A stretch of 10,454 nucleotides of DNA, taken from assembly GCA_021827885.1 (NCBI GenBank), contig JAKAUD010000243.1:1-10454 (forward strand), in the 5' to 3' direction. A program made the translations under genes and the position numbers. This DNA is from Thermoplasmata archaeon (GTDB lineage Archaea; Thermoplasmatota; Thermoplasmata; Thermoplasmatales; Thermoplasmataceae). The notes under the pieces were generated by a model. The model ran no database searches, was not told the DNA's origin, and saw only the letters and a program-made list of their open reading frames with translations. Below, piece by piece: positions 1 through 6,892 of the stretch. Positions within the stretch are counted from its first letter, which is position 1; each line of letters begins with the position of its first letter.

Positions 1-2
1 CA

Positions 3-443
3 CCATCAAGGCATATGGACACTACATCATCAAGGGAGAACGGTATGAACAGAGCCCTATGGGTATTCGTAACCAAGGGAGAAGCGATATTCCATACGGC
101 CATGAGCAACAACCACGATGTTGCTCTTGCCATACTGGGAGAGCACAGCGGGACTGATATCCATGACAGGTACAGCGCCTTTGAAACACTCGCATCCAAG
201 ACAGGGAATCCACAGCAGTACTGCTGGGCTCATATCATATCTGATGCAAAGGAGCTGGAGGAATTCTACGGAGCTGAGGGGAGGAGGATAAAGGAATCCC
301 TTCAGAAGGTATACGATAAGGCGAAATCGTTCAACGGTGATGAGAGATCCAGGATAAAAAACACCACAACATTATATGATTGGACAAAACCGTTCAATGA
401 GAAGAACAATTCAGCCGACAGAGATAAATTATATAATAGTTAA
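3..443 (+). pseudogene. IS66-family transposase fragment (DDE domain part)
   Basis: This open frame resembles the central part of the IS66 transposase catalytic domain. Numbering from the ATG at 15, there is a D-T-T-S start like the first catalytic-Asp block (DETG in relatives), then W-V-F-V-T at 16-20, the second Asp block H-D-R-Y-S-A-F around residue 51, and the diagnostic C-W-A-H at 70-73 followed by D-A-K-E-L. The frame is already open at the window edge, so the N-terminal helix-turn-helix and zinc-finger parts should lie upstream or be lost. It stops at 443 before the C-terminal block with the last catalytic Glu, so the protein is truncated and presumably inactive. Family assignment rests on the CWAH/DAKEL block and the spacing. 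The next element, an IS110 remnant, begins almost at once, so this is a scrapyard of insertion sequences. Confidence 0.7.
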
Positions 444-523
444 TATTTTTACTACGTACACATACGGTATTTTGATAGATAAGAGTGGCGTATTCAGTGT
501 AAGGGTCATAAAGGCAGTAGAGT

Positions 524-1201
524 GAGGTTTTTCTGAGGGAATCAGACAGAATGGTTCTTTTCGATCTGTTATCGAGGCTATCAGATCTCTAGGATAGGAA
601 GGAGAGAATAGAGGATGAGATGTCAAGGATTGTCGAGAACAACGATGATGATAAGCTACTGATGACTATACAGGGAATCAACGTATATTCCGCAGTTGCC
701 ATAATGTCTGAGATAGATGATATATCCAGGTTCAAGAAAAAGGAGAGTTTTGCTAATTACGTTGGCCTCATTCCCCACCTAGATGAATCGGCAGAGAGGA
801 AGACCCAGGGCCACATATCGAAACACGGTCCTTCCGTGCTGAGGTTCATCCTCGTAAATTGTGCTCACACAGTTGTAAAGTATTCAGTGCGATTCAAGAA
901 TAAATATAATTCAATTGTCAGTAGGTTGGGTAAGAACAGGACTTTAATCGAAATATTGAGAATCCTAGCAGAAACAATATACACAATGCATTCAAGGCGC
1001 GTCAGGTTCATGGATGAGATTGATTCCCTCACGGAGAAGAAGATCAGGGCAATGGGGGAGAGGGCAGAGAGTCAGAGGATGTCGAAGGACATCGAGAGCA
1101 GGGGAAAAATATTAAGGGGGGTAAGGAGTGTGTCAGATCAGCCTTTTCATAGGAATGTTACAATTGTAAGATGGTTTGAAGTGCACTCCACAACTCGTTA
1201 A
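524..1201 (+). pseudogene. IS110-family transposase, C-terminal half, 5'-decayed (copy A)
   Basis: The frame from 593 to 1201 encodes the Transposase_20 domain of IS110 transposases (DEDD recombinases guided by bridge RNA in studied members). Numbered from the ATG at 620, it shows the helix-hairpin-helix-like T-I-Q-G-I-N at 16-21, S-E-I-D-D-I-S-R-F at 30-38, then Y-V-G-L-I-P and D-E-S-A at 55-58, where Ser57 fits the conserved catalytic serine, and G-H-I-S-K-H-G at 64-70. The same frame upstream reads as plausible helical transposase sequence from about 524 but is broken by TAG at 590-592 and TAG at 518-520. Another frame at 460-519 gives Y-G-I-L-I-D-K-S-G, a possible ghost of the N-terminal G-I-D catalytic block. 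The RuvC-like half is therefore missing or ruined, and the ATG at 620 is not a natural start. It is homologous to the minus-strand copy at 9975-10454. Confidence 0.8.
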
Positions 1202-1222
1202 GTTCCCACGTTGACCTGAAAG

Positions 1223-1237
1223 CTTAAATTTTTAAAT
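1223..1237 (+). promoter_or_regulatory. Probable archaeal TATA box for the ferredoxin operon
   Basis: The A/T run CTTAAATTTTTAAAT lies 14-28 bases before the ATG at 1251. Its left part is centred about 25 bases upstream, the spacing expected if transcription begins at or next to the start codon. No Shine-Dalgarno-like purine run stands before the ATG, which fits a leaderless message. It falls in the short gap after the IS110 remnant, so the operon appears to carry its own promoter. Confidence 0.5.
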
Positions 1238-1250
1238 TAATCGTAATCAT

Positions 1251-2021
1251 ATGTTCATTGATGAAGAAAAATGTACTGGCTGCGGAAACTGTGTATATTA
1301 TTGTCCCGCTAATGCCATTAGCATTCAAAAAACTTCAAAGGGCAAAAAAGCAGTAATAGATTACGATGAATGCGTAGAATGTGGCCTCTGCGAAAGAATG
1401 ATGAACCGAGATGTAGATGACGTTATTCTTAGGAGGGAAATCTGTCCAACAAAGGCATTTTATAGCACGAATCTCACTTACCCGAGGATAATACGACAGA
1501 TTTTCAGTGATCCAACTCGCGTGAAAAAGGAAACCGGGGTTTTTGGAAGAGGAACAGAAGAGGTTAAAACAATAGATGTGACGCACAGAATAAGTAAAGA
1601 GGAAATTGCTTTTAATATAGAATTAGGAAGGCCCGGAATAGGTACAAGGTTAAGGGAAATAAATAAAATGTCCCAAGCAGTTGCTACTGTTGGAGTTAAA
1701 TTCGCAGAAGACAATCCTCTGACTATGCTGATGGTTGATAAAAACAAAGGAAACCTACCAGACGAGGTGCTCAATGAAAAAGTTTTATCTGCAATTATAG
1801 AATTTGTAGTGACACCCGATAAAGTAGAGAAGCTGCTCAATACTATTTTTCATACCAATGTAGAAACTGTATTTGTGGTCGGAACCTTCAGTTTAATTCA
1901 AGAGAACGGAACGCCATTAGGAGAGACCTATATTATAAACGCAGGATATGAAATATCGGAAAATGGAAAAATGAACATTGGACTGGGACGACGAACTGAG
2001 ATGGAGATGATTAACCAATGA
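1251..2021 (+). CDS. 2[4Fe-4S] ferredoxin-domain protein of unknown function
   Basis: A 256-residue cytoplasmic protein with no signal peptide or membrane segment. The N-terminal 70 residues form a bacterial-type ferredoxin domain. Cluster one uses Cys8, 11, 14 and 18 (C-x2-C-x2-C-x3-C-P). Cluster two uses Cys41, 44 and 47 with Cys65, so 17 residues separate its third and fourth cysteines, an unusually long insert. The remaining 180 residues match no domain I can name. They contain distinctive blocks, G-R-G-T-E-E-V-K-T at 99-107 and E-L-G-R-P-G-I-G-T-R at 124-133, that look like conserved binding motifs. The layout faintly recalls ferredoxin-domain proteins annotated near hydroxynicotinate reductases, but I cannot verify that. 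The next gene starts inside its stop codon (ATGA), so the two are translationally coupled and probably form one complex. The ferredoxin part is certain; the overall role is unknown. Confidence 0.85.
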   Translation: MFIDEEKCTGCGNCVYYCPANAISIQKTSKGKKAVIDYDECVECGLCERMMNRDVDDVILRREICPTKAFYSTNLTYPRIIRQIFSDPTRVKKETGVFGRGTEEVKTIDVTHRISKEEIAFNIELGRPGIGTRLREINKMSQAVATVGVKFAEDNPLTMLMVDKNKGNLPDEVLNEKVLSAIIEFVVTPDKVEKLLNTIFHTNVETVFVVGTFSLIQENGTPLGETYIINAGYEISENGKMNIGLGRRTEMEMINQ

Positions 2022-2686
2022 CTCACACTTTACACAGGATATTAGAACTGACAGAGGACGATTTTAATAATGACATAGTTGTAATGATGATGGCTGCTAA
2101 AGGATTTAATAAAGACAACAGTGCCGATAAAAAGAGGTCTTTTTTGGAGAGCGTAATTAAGTTTGACCCCGTAAATTATGGGGAAGGAGTAAGGCTATTT
2201 TTACCAGATACGTTGAAAGGAAAAGACCAGAAATTTTTCAAAAACATTCTAACATCAATAAATGATGACTCAACACCTGTCGCTGTATTCAATGAATCTA
2301 CTAAAGTTGCATTCCTATTAAAGGACCTTAAGAAGAAGGATCTTGGCCTTTCAGTTATTGTTTCTGGGAAGGTGAGTCTAGTTTATGAACTCCTTAATGA
2401 CACAGAAATTTCTTTGAAGAGCTATGCCCTTGAGCAGAGGATTTTCAAGAGCGAAGATAGAATAGGAGTTTATGGAAATTACTATTTGCTTCCTTCTCTG
2501 AAAGAACTAGAAATCCAATCAATGTGCGGACACGGAATGATACCATATTCTTTGATACAAAGGGTTTCTTTTGATCTAAAACTAGGGAGAATAAATATTG
2601 AAGAAGCTGCCAGAATTCTAGAAAGACCCTGCTCGTGTGGAATATTTAATAGAGAAAAAGCTAAAGAAATATTGAGGCAAACATAA
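2018..2686 (+). CDS. Unknown protein with C-terminal CGHG / CSCGIFN motif
   Basis: A 222-residue protein that I do not recognise. Its ATG overlaps the TGA of the ferredoxin gene (ATGA at 2018-2021), which shows tight coupling. Residues 1-165 are a soluble, lysine- and aspartate-rich alpha/beta region with no membrane segment or nucleotide-binding motif. The C-terminal 55 residues carry M-C-G-H-G-M-I at 169-175 and R-P-C-S-C-G-I-F-N at 203-211, separated by an amphipathic helical stretch with an E-E-A-A-R-I-L pattern. Cys170, His172, Cys205 and Cys207 could form a four-ligand metal or Fe-S site; this is inference from spacing. Together with the upstream 2[4Fe-4S] protein it may be an electron-transfer or metallocofactor enzyme subunit. 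Bases 2687-2820 after it hold no gene I can support. Confidence 0.8.
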   Translation: MTHTLHRILELTEDDFNNDIVVMMMAAKGFNKDNSADKKRSFLESVIKFDPVNYGEGVRLFLPDTLKGKDQKFFKNILTSINDDSTPVAVFNESTKVAFLLKDLKKKDLGLSVIVSGKVSLVYELLNDTEISLKSYALEQRIFKSEDRIGVYGNYYLLPSLKELEIQSMCGHGMIPYSLIQRVSFDLKLGRINIEEAARILERPCSCGIFNREKAKEILRQT

Positions 2687-2820
2687 CTATTCACAATCTA
2701 AAAAGGAGTTTCAGTAACTCTATAGAATTTGTAGAATGTGTATGAGGGATAGCCAGAACGTTGAAAGTACCGAAGAAAATATTCTTAAATTCTGTTTTTG
2801 TTTTATGGCTCTTCGGACTT

Positions 2821-2961
2821 TCATGTCGGTTCCGGATAGAGCTTTAAATTGCCATACCTGAAGTATATCGCAGTCTTCAGGTGTTCCTTATTTCTATATC
2901 CATAGGCCATCTTCTCTATTAGCGCCATCTTGAAATTCCTAAATTCCCTTATTATTAGGCA
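2821..2961 (-). pseudogene. C-terminal tail of an ISL3-like transposase
   Basis: On the minus strand a 46-codon frame ending in TGA at 2821-2823 contains I-R-E-F-R-N-F-K followed by an M-A-Y-G-Y-R-N-K-E-H-L-K block. The A-Y-G-Y-R-N-x-E-H pattern is the hallmark of the end of ISL3/IS204-type DDE transposases, where it follows the last catalytic Glu. Upstream the frame is closed by a stop just beyond 2961, so only the tail survives. The IS1634-type element begins within the next tens of bases in the opposite direction and may have helped to break this gene. Family naming rests on one short motif. Confidence 0.45.
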
Positions 2962-3015
2962 TCAGAATCCTGATTATTCGTTTCCTGTCCGCGGTGGCAA
3001 TGTTTATATGATAAT

Positions 3016-4381
3016 GTGTCAATGCACATTACGTCATTCACCAGATACAAGACCATCGGAAACAAGGTATACGCATACGAAGTGACGGCATATTACGACA
3101 AGGTCAGGAAGAGACCTGCACAGAAGAGCAGGTATCTCGGACAGCTAGACGCACTCACCGGGACGATAACACGGCCCGGAAAGATTAGAACAACTCATGA
3201 AAAGATGATCCTCGATTTCGGTGACTCGTACTTTGTCACTAAGTACATGGAAAAGAACATGAGGGATGTTTATGATTTTGCCAGCAAGAGCGGTGTTCTT
3301 CCCCTGATACTGTTCAAGACCATAAGGAAGGCATCCATGAGGAGGGCTGAGATATGGCACGACGGGAACGTGGCGAAGTATATTGCACCCAGTGACCTCA
3401 CATCGCAGAGAATATCAGAATTCCTGATGAAATTCGGTGATGAATCCAACCTGAGGCTCTTCTACAAGAAGTATCTGCATCCTCCGGAATCTGGAGTATC
3501 CATTGACACAACTGCGCTGCCCAACCAGATAGATCTAGATTCCACGCAGTGGGGTTATTCATCGGAGACGGTGGATGAGGAGATCAAGCTGCTCCTTGTA
3601 ATGGACAGGGAAAGAAACAGGCCGCTCTACTTCCGGTACATTCCAGGAAGCATACTCGATGTTTCAACGCTTGAAACGACAAACACTGAGATGGAGAAGA
3701 TTGGAATCAGGTCATCCCTGACGATAATGGATGCCGGTTTCTTCTCTGAAGACAACATAAGGTCGATGTTCAAAGGAAAGATGGATTTCCTCATCAGGGT
3801 CCCTGCTAACAGGTCCATCTATCATGAATGCATAGAATCATCCAGGGACATCGAGGACCCGGAGAGAGCGGTGAAATACGGGAAGAGGATCATGTTCATC
3901 CTTTCATCCAGGAAGACGTTCGCCGATCACGATGTATTTATCTACACAATACTGGACCCGGAGAGGAGGGGAAGGGAGCTCAGAAGATACCTGCTCAAGC
4001 ACCAGAAGGACTACGACCGATTCTCCGTAAAGAGAAAGGGGTTCATGGTGCTCATGAGCTCCTCCGAGATATCACTGGAGGAGCTAGTCCCAATGTACTA
4101 TACCAGACAGTTTGTTGAGAAGGTGTTCTCACACATCAAGCCTCACCTTGAACCTTTCTTCTCCAGGTCAGAGGGAGGAACAAAGGGCAAGCCCTTTCCT
4201 GACTGTCCTAGAATACACTCTTGTTGCAATGATAGCTGAGAAGTGTGGAATATCATACAACCAGATTCTCAAGACAATTTCTGGAATTAGGGAGGTTGTG
4301 TATTCCGATGGCTCTCATTCCCATACTGAATACACAAAAGAGCAGAGGGAGCTGCTGGAGAAACTCAAGATAGAGTTGTAG
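3016..4381 (+). pseudogene. IS1634/IS4-type DDE transposase with one frameshift
   Basis: The transposase reads from GTG 3016 or, more likely, ATG 3022. Residues 1-60 contain the K-V-Y-A-Y-E-V and K-S-R-Y-L-G-Q-L signature of IS1634-like proteins. The DDE residues are all present: Asp164 (V-S-I-D-T-T-A-L), Asp239 (I-M-D-A-G-F-F), and Glu368 inside Y361-x2-R364-x3-E368-x6-K375, the YREK motif of IS4-type transposases. At about 4198 the frame shifts by +1. Before it the frame ends at 4239 in nonsense; after it the natural tail F-L-T-V-L-E-Y-T-L continues to TAG at 4381. Removing one C near 4198-4199 restores a protein of about 455 residues. It is therefore a recently inactivated copy, a programmed +1 shift, or a sequencing error. 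GC content is visibly higher than in the flanking A/T-rich genes. Confidence 0.85.
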
Positions 4382-4382
4382 C

Positions 4383-4442
4383 GATAAAATAGGGCAAAGT
4401 TAGGTTGAAAAATTGGTTATATCGTTTCGCCATTTTATCAGG
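4383..4442. repeat. Inverted repeat at the right end of the IS1634-type element
   Basis: GATAAAAT at 4383-4390 is matched by ATTTTATC at 4432-4439, an 8-base inverted pair lying between the transposase stop and the end of the regulator gene. The outermost ATCAGG at 4437-4442 is the reverse complement of CCTGAT at 2969-2974 on the left side of the element, so these may be the inner bases of imperfect terminal repeats. I could not find a clear target-site duplication, so the element boundaries (about 2969-4442) are tentative. Confidence 0.35.
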
Positions 4443-4475
4443 CATAAATAAAGCCGGAACACGAATTGACCTTGG

Positions 4476-5201
4476 CTAAAGGGAAGCTAAAAGACCCTTA
4501 ATAAAAGAGTTAATCAATGAAATTTCTTGTTCTTCTAATACCCTAGAAATATATGACTTACTGATTCCTAATTTTTCTGCGACACTTTTTAGCCTAATCC
4601 CTTTATCTTCAGAAAAGTAACCATAATTATATGCAGTCAGAAGAATCTCTCTTTTTCTTTCAGTTAATGGGATGATTTCGTTCAAGAAATATTGAACAAA
4701 TGGAAATGCAAAAGGAGAAAAATTCTCATCATTGTTGAAAATGTTGTGTGATAATACCTTTGTTGATCTTATACTAGAAAGTCCATCTAAGAATTCTTTT
4801 AATTCGCCTTTGTCTTCACATACCAAAATCCAATTTTCAGTACCATTGGAAATTAATGAAGGAAAAAGTCTAACGCACTTTGAGGGTCTATCGTAATAAT
4901 ATTTTCCAAAAGAAGTATTTTTTACAATCATTTCGAAAATCTTCTTATTTTTATTAGCCTTAATTAAATTAATAGTAGGCTCAAATGGAGTATTTAAATC
5001 CTTTTTTACCTTGTTAAGTGCTTCTTCAAATGCGTGTCCCTCCCCCTTGTAACTCACGAGTATCCTTTTAAACTGTTCAGAGTCCTTAAATGTAAGTTCC
5101 GAGGACAAAATTAGCAGATCGTTTTGAAGATAAGAAGAAACTGAGCTAAAATAGCAATCTTCTTGACGTATCTTAACATTTACCAGAATAGGCAGGGACA
5201 A
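4476..5201 (-). CDS. HTH_10 (bacterio-opsin-activator type) transcription regulator
   Basis: A soluble protein of 241 residues. The C-terminal helix-turn-helix at about 179-226 follows the archaeal HTH_10 pattern closely: L-T-E-R-K-R-E-I-L-L-T-A-Y-N-Y-G-Y-F, then a short basic link, L-K-S-V-A-E-K-L-G-I-S-K-S-Y-I-S-R-V-L. The N-terminal 170 residues fit the divergent sensory region typical of this family; I see no recognisable ligand pocket. The TTG at 5201 is the best start available in frame, because no ATG or GTG lies near; the N-terminus I-L-V-N-V-K-I-R-Q-E-D-C fits the family's usual opening strand. It lies downstream of the dehydratase gene on the same strand, 335 bases away, with its own TATA box at 5261-5270. 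It could regulate the dehydratase or itself; the target is inferred only from neighbourhood. Confidence 0.8.
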   Translation of the reverse strand: MSLPILVNVKIRQEDCYFSSVSSYLQNDLLILSSELTFKDSEQFKRILVSYKGEGHAFEEALNKVKKDLNTPFEPTINLIKANKNKKIFEMIVKNTSFGKYYYDRPSKCVRLFPSLISNGTENWILVCEDKGELKEFLDGLSSIRSTKVLSHNIFNNDENFSPFAFPFVQYFLNEIIPLTERKREILLTAYNYGYFSEDKGIRLKSVAEKLGISKSYISRVLEEQEISLINSFIKGLLASL

Positions 5202-5260
5202 GTTTACAGAATTAATAATCTTATCTTTTTTAACAATCGTGAATGCACTATTTTATCTCT

Positions 5261-5270
5261 TTATTTATAG
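5261..5270 (-). promoter_or_regulatory. Probable TATA box for the HTH_10 regulator
   Basis: On the minus strand this reads CTATAAATAA, close to the archaeal TATA consensus. A start site about 25 bases downstream would fall near 5241, giving a leader of about 40 bases before the TTG at 5201. That is longer than is usual for leaderless Thermoplasmatales messages, so either the true start is upstream with a rare codon or this gene has a leader. Confidence 0.4.
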
Positions 5271-5299
5271 TTTGCCACATCCCACATCCGCTGTACGTG

Positions 5300-5321
5300 G
5301 AACACTGAAAACAGGGTGTTC
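5300..5321. repeat. Short inverted repeat upstream of the regulator
   Basis: GAACAC at 5300-5305 pairs with GTGTTC at 5316-5321 around a 10-base spacer. It lies about 30 bases upstream of the regulator's TATA box, a position where an archaeal activator or repressor dimer could bind. It may equally be chance. Confidence 0.25.
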
Positions 5322-5329
5322 AACAGAAA

Positions 5330-5458
5330 TTAATGGTGGTAAATAAATGGGAGTTCAGGACTTATAGATTCTAGAAATACAATTTGCGAGAGACCATTTT
5401 TAATTACTTTCCAGATCAAAATGTTATGCAAAATCATAGATGCCGAACTGTCTCCCAT
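5330..5458 (-). CDS. Possible 42-residue small ORF between dehydratase and regulator
   Basis: On the minus strand an ATG at 5458 opens a 42-codon frame ending in TAA at 5330-5332. The product is moderately hydrophobic (M-I-L-H-N-I-L-I-W-K-V near the start, I-V-F-L near the end) and I do not recognise it. There is no clear ribosome site. It lies 78 bases after the dehydratase stop, so it could be co-transcribed with it. Short open frames of this length occur by chance in A/T-rich DNA. Apart from this and the inverted repeat at 5300-5321 I see nothing in the 5271-5536 gap. Confidence 0.2.
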   Translation of the reverse strand: MGDSSASMILHNILIWKVIKNGLSQIVFLESISPELPFIYHH

Positions 5459-5526
5459 TAAAAGCCCGGCCAATAGTTAAAGGATAAAAGGAGATGTCAG
5501 TATCTATAATCGCAGAATTCAAATGC

Positions 5527-5536
5527 ATTACGTAAA
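5527..5536. repeat. Direct repeat ATTACGTAAA, copy 1
   Basis: This 10-base sequence abuts the stop codon of the dehydratase gene and is repeated exactly in the same orientation at 6760-6769, just upstream of that gene. The flanking bases partly agree as well (G then C or T before it). See the matching finding. Confidence 0.35.
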
Positions 5537-6616
5537 TCATAGCGAGCTAGATTTTTTAAACGTTATTGAATCGCGCATTTCGAAACCAAAGCCAGGTGCT
5601 TCCGGAAGTTTAATTTTACCCCTTAAAGGATGTAAAATTTGTGAAGGACCAGAAAACACTGCATTCAATGTTTTACCCAATGGATTATCTTGCGCTGTAT
5701 ACTCTATCCACATGCCATTTGAGCTGGACCCAACCAAATGAGAACTAACTATTTGATTAAGATGAGGTGAAACAGGAATTCCATATGCCTTTGCCAGATT
5801 GCTAACTTTTAGCCATTCTGTTACTCCCCCTACATATATAACGTCAGGTTGCACGATATCAATAGCTTCACTTTCTAGCAATTGTTTAAAGTCAAAAATT
5901 GTACCGTGTTGTTCACCCGCAGCTATTGGGATAGAAATTTCCTTTTTTAATCTCTTATAAGATTCTAAATCATCCGGATGAACTGGCTCTTCTACCCAGA
6001 ATAGATCAAATTTTTCCCATTTTTTTAAAGCTCTTAACGCCTGGTTAAATGTATAAGTACCATTTAAATCAACCATTAGACTTATATCAGGTCCTATAGC
6101 TTCCCTTACTTTTCTTATCCTTTCGGTTGCGATTTCGGTAGGCACGGCCGTTAGAGAACCCCTGATTTTAACAGCATTGAACCCCATTTCAACATATTCT
6201 AGTGCCTTCTTAGCTAAATCGTCAGGTGAAAGATCGTGGGCGGTATTAGCATACGTAGAGATAGTGTCCCTATACGCTCCCAATAGTCGCCATACAGGCT
6301 TGCGCAGTGTTTTTCCTTTTAAATCCCATAAGGCCATGTCTAAAACACCTATAGCCGCAAGCATCAATCCCCTCCTTCCCCATCTAGTAGTCTTTTCAAA
6401 TAAATCATTCCAAATATATTCAATAAAATCAGCGTCTTTTCCTACCAAATAAGGACCTAATAAATTTTTAACGATATCGTTAAAAATTTCTCCAAGATTA
6501 TTTTTACCAGTGAATCTAAAAATTTCTGGGATATAACCAATTCCGTAATTATCGTCACTATCAGTTACTTTAACAACAAGGTAATCAGAACTTGTTCCGA
6601 AATCAGGGATTCCCAA
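5537..6616 (-). CDS. Mandelate racemase/enolase-superfamily sugar-acid dehydratase
   Basis: The protein is a member of the enolase superfamily that removes water from an aldonic acid to give a 2-keto-3-deoxy acid. Numbered from the TTG at 6616: a capping domain to about 110 with D-M-A-L-W-D-L-K-G-K at 93-102, then the barrel. Metal ligands are Asp183 (M-V-D-L-N-G), Glu209 (W-V-E-E-P) and Glu235 (A-A-G-E-Q-H-G). The likely bases are the K150-x-R152 strand on one side and Asp258 (Q-P-D-V) with His285 (S-P-H-L) on the other. This is the mandelate-racemase subgroup; the exact substrate (gluconate, galactonate, arabinonate, rhamnonate) cannot be read from sequence. The TTG start is probably too short: the same frame upstream encodes K-I-K-E-I-E-T-V-L-V-N-G-E, the expected first strand, back to about 6664 without ATG, GTG or TTG. 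An ATG at 6671-6669 is one base out of frame, so the start looks damaged. Confidence 0.85.
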   Translation of the reverse strand: MGIPDFGTSSDYLVVKVTDSDDNYGIGYIPEIFRFTGKNNLGEIFNDIVKNLLGPYLVGKDADFIEYIWNDLFEKTTRWGRRGLMLAAIGVLDMALWDLKGKTLRKPVWRLLGAYRDTISTYANTAHDLSPDDLAKKALEYVEMGFNAVKIRGSLTAVPTEIATERIRKVREAIGPDISLMVDLNGTYTFNQALRALKKWEKFDLFWVEEPVHPDDLESYKRLKKEISIPIAAGEQHGTIFDFKQLLESEAIDIVQPDVIYVGGVTEWLKVSNLAKAYGIPVSPHLNQIVSSHLVGSSSNGMWIEYTAQDNPLGKTLNAVFSGPSQILHPLRGKIKLPEAPGFGFEMRDSITFKKSSSL

Positions 6617-6680
6617 TTCTCCGTTGACTAGAACAGTTTCAATTTCTTTGATTTTAGACGTAATTCTACATTGTATAGGT

Positions 6681-6693
6681 TATTTTTTATTTT
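6681..6693 (-). promoter_or_regulatory. Possible A/T-rich promoter element of the dehydratase gene
   Basis: On the minus strand the run AAAATAAAAAATA lies 10-22 bases before the disrupted ATG at 6671. It is a little too close for a leaderless start at that ATG (about 16 bases from its centre) and would place a start site near 6662, next to an in-frame ATT at 6664-6662. It could be the TATA box, but the evidence is weak. Confidence 0.3.
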
Positions 6694-6752
6694 GTGGTTA
6701 ACAGGTAAACTATACTGAATGCGATAAACGACTAAACCATAACTCCATTACT

Positions 6753-6769
6753 TTTACGTATTACGTAAA
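6753..6769. repeat. 17-base perfect palindrome TTTACGTA-T-TACGTAAA
   Basis: Two perfect 8-base arms surround one central T. It lies upstream of the dehydratase gene and overlaps the stop codon of the minus-strand transposase tail (6761-6763). It also includes copy 2 of the ATTACGTAAA direct repeat (6760-6769). The symmetric form would suit a dimeric regulator or an insertion-sequence end. Confidence 0.45.
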
Positions 6770-6892
6770 GCTGAGTTCGAGTTTCTCCATTATCTTCCTC
6801 GGTTTCTTTAGTACTTCGGATAGTTTTAACTCGCCTCCTATCTTCAGCTTATTCACCCTCTGTGGGTGTTCTATAACCTCCTGAGAAAGAGT
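6761..6892 (-). pseudogene. Transposase C-terminal tail, minus copy (IS1634/IS4-like)
   Basis: A minus-strand frame from about 6892 to the TAA at 6761 reads S-Q-E-V-I-E-H-P-Q-R-V-N-K-L-K-I-G-G-E, then K-K-P-R-K-I-M-E-K-L-E-L. It is clearly homologous to the plus-strand tail that starts next to it, and resembles the ends of IS1634-type transposases (an E-x-L-x-x-I segment, a short strand pair, then a K-x-R-x-I-L-x-x-L helix). No catalytic part is present, so it is a remnant. It sits between the promoter region of the dehydratase gene and the glcF end. Confidence 0.5.

Noticed and set aside
1478..1840. Minus-strand 120-residue open frame
   Set aside because: It is antisense to the ferredoxin-domain gene, low in complexity and without a recognisable motif.
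3828..4118. Plus-strand 96-residue open frame inside the IS1634-type transposase
   Set aside because: The overlapping frame carries the conserved transposase sequence; this one has no motif of its own.
6177..6452. Plus-strand 91-residue open frame
   Set aside because: It is antisense to the conserved capping and barrel parts of the dehydratase.
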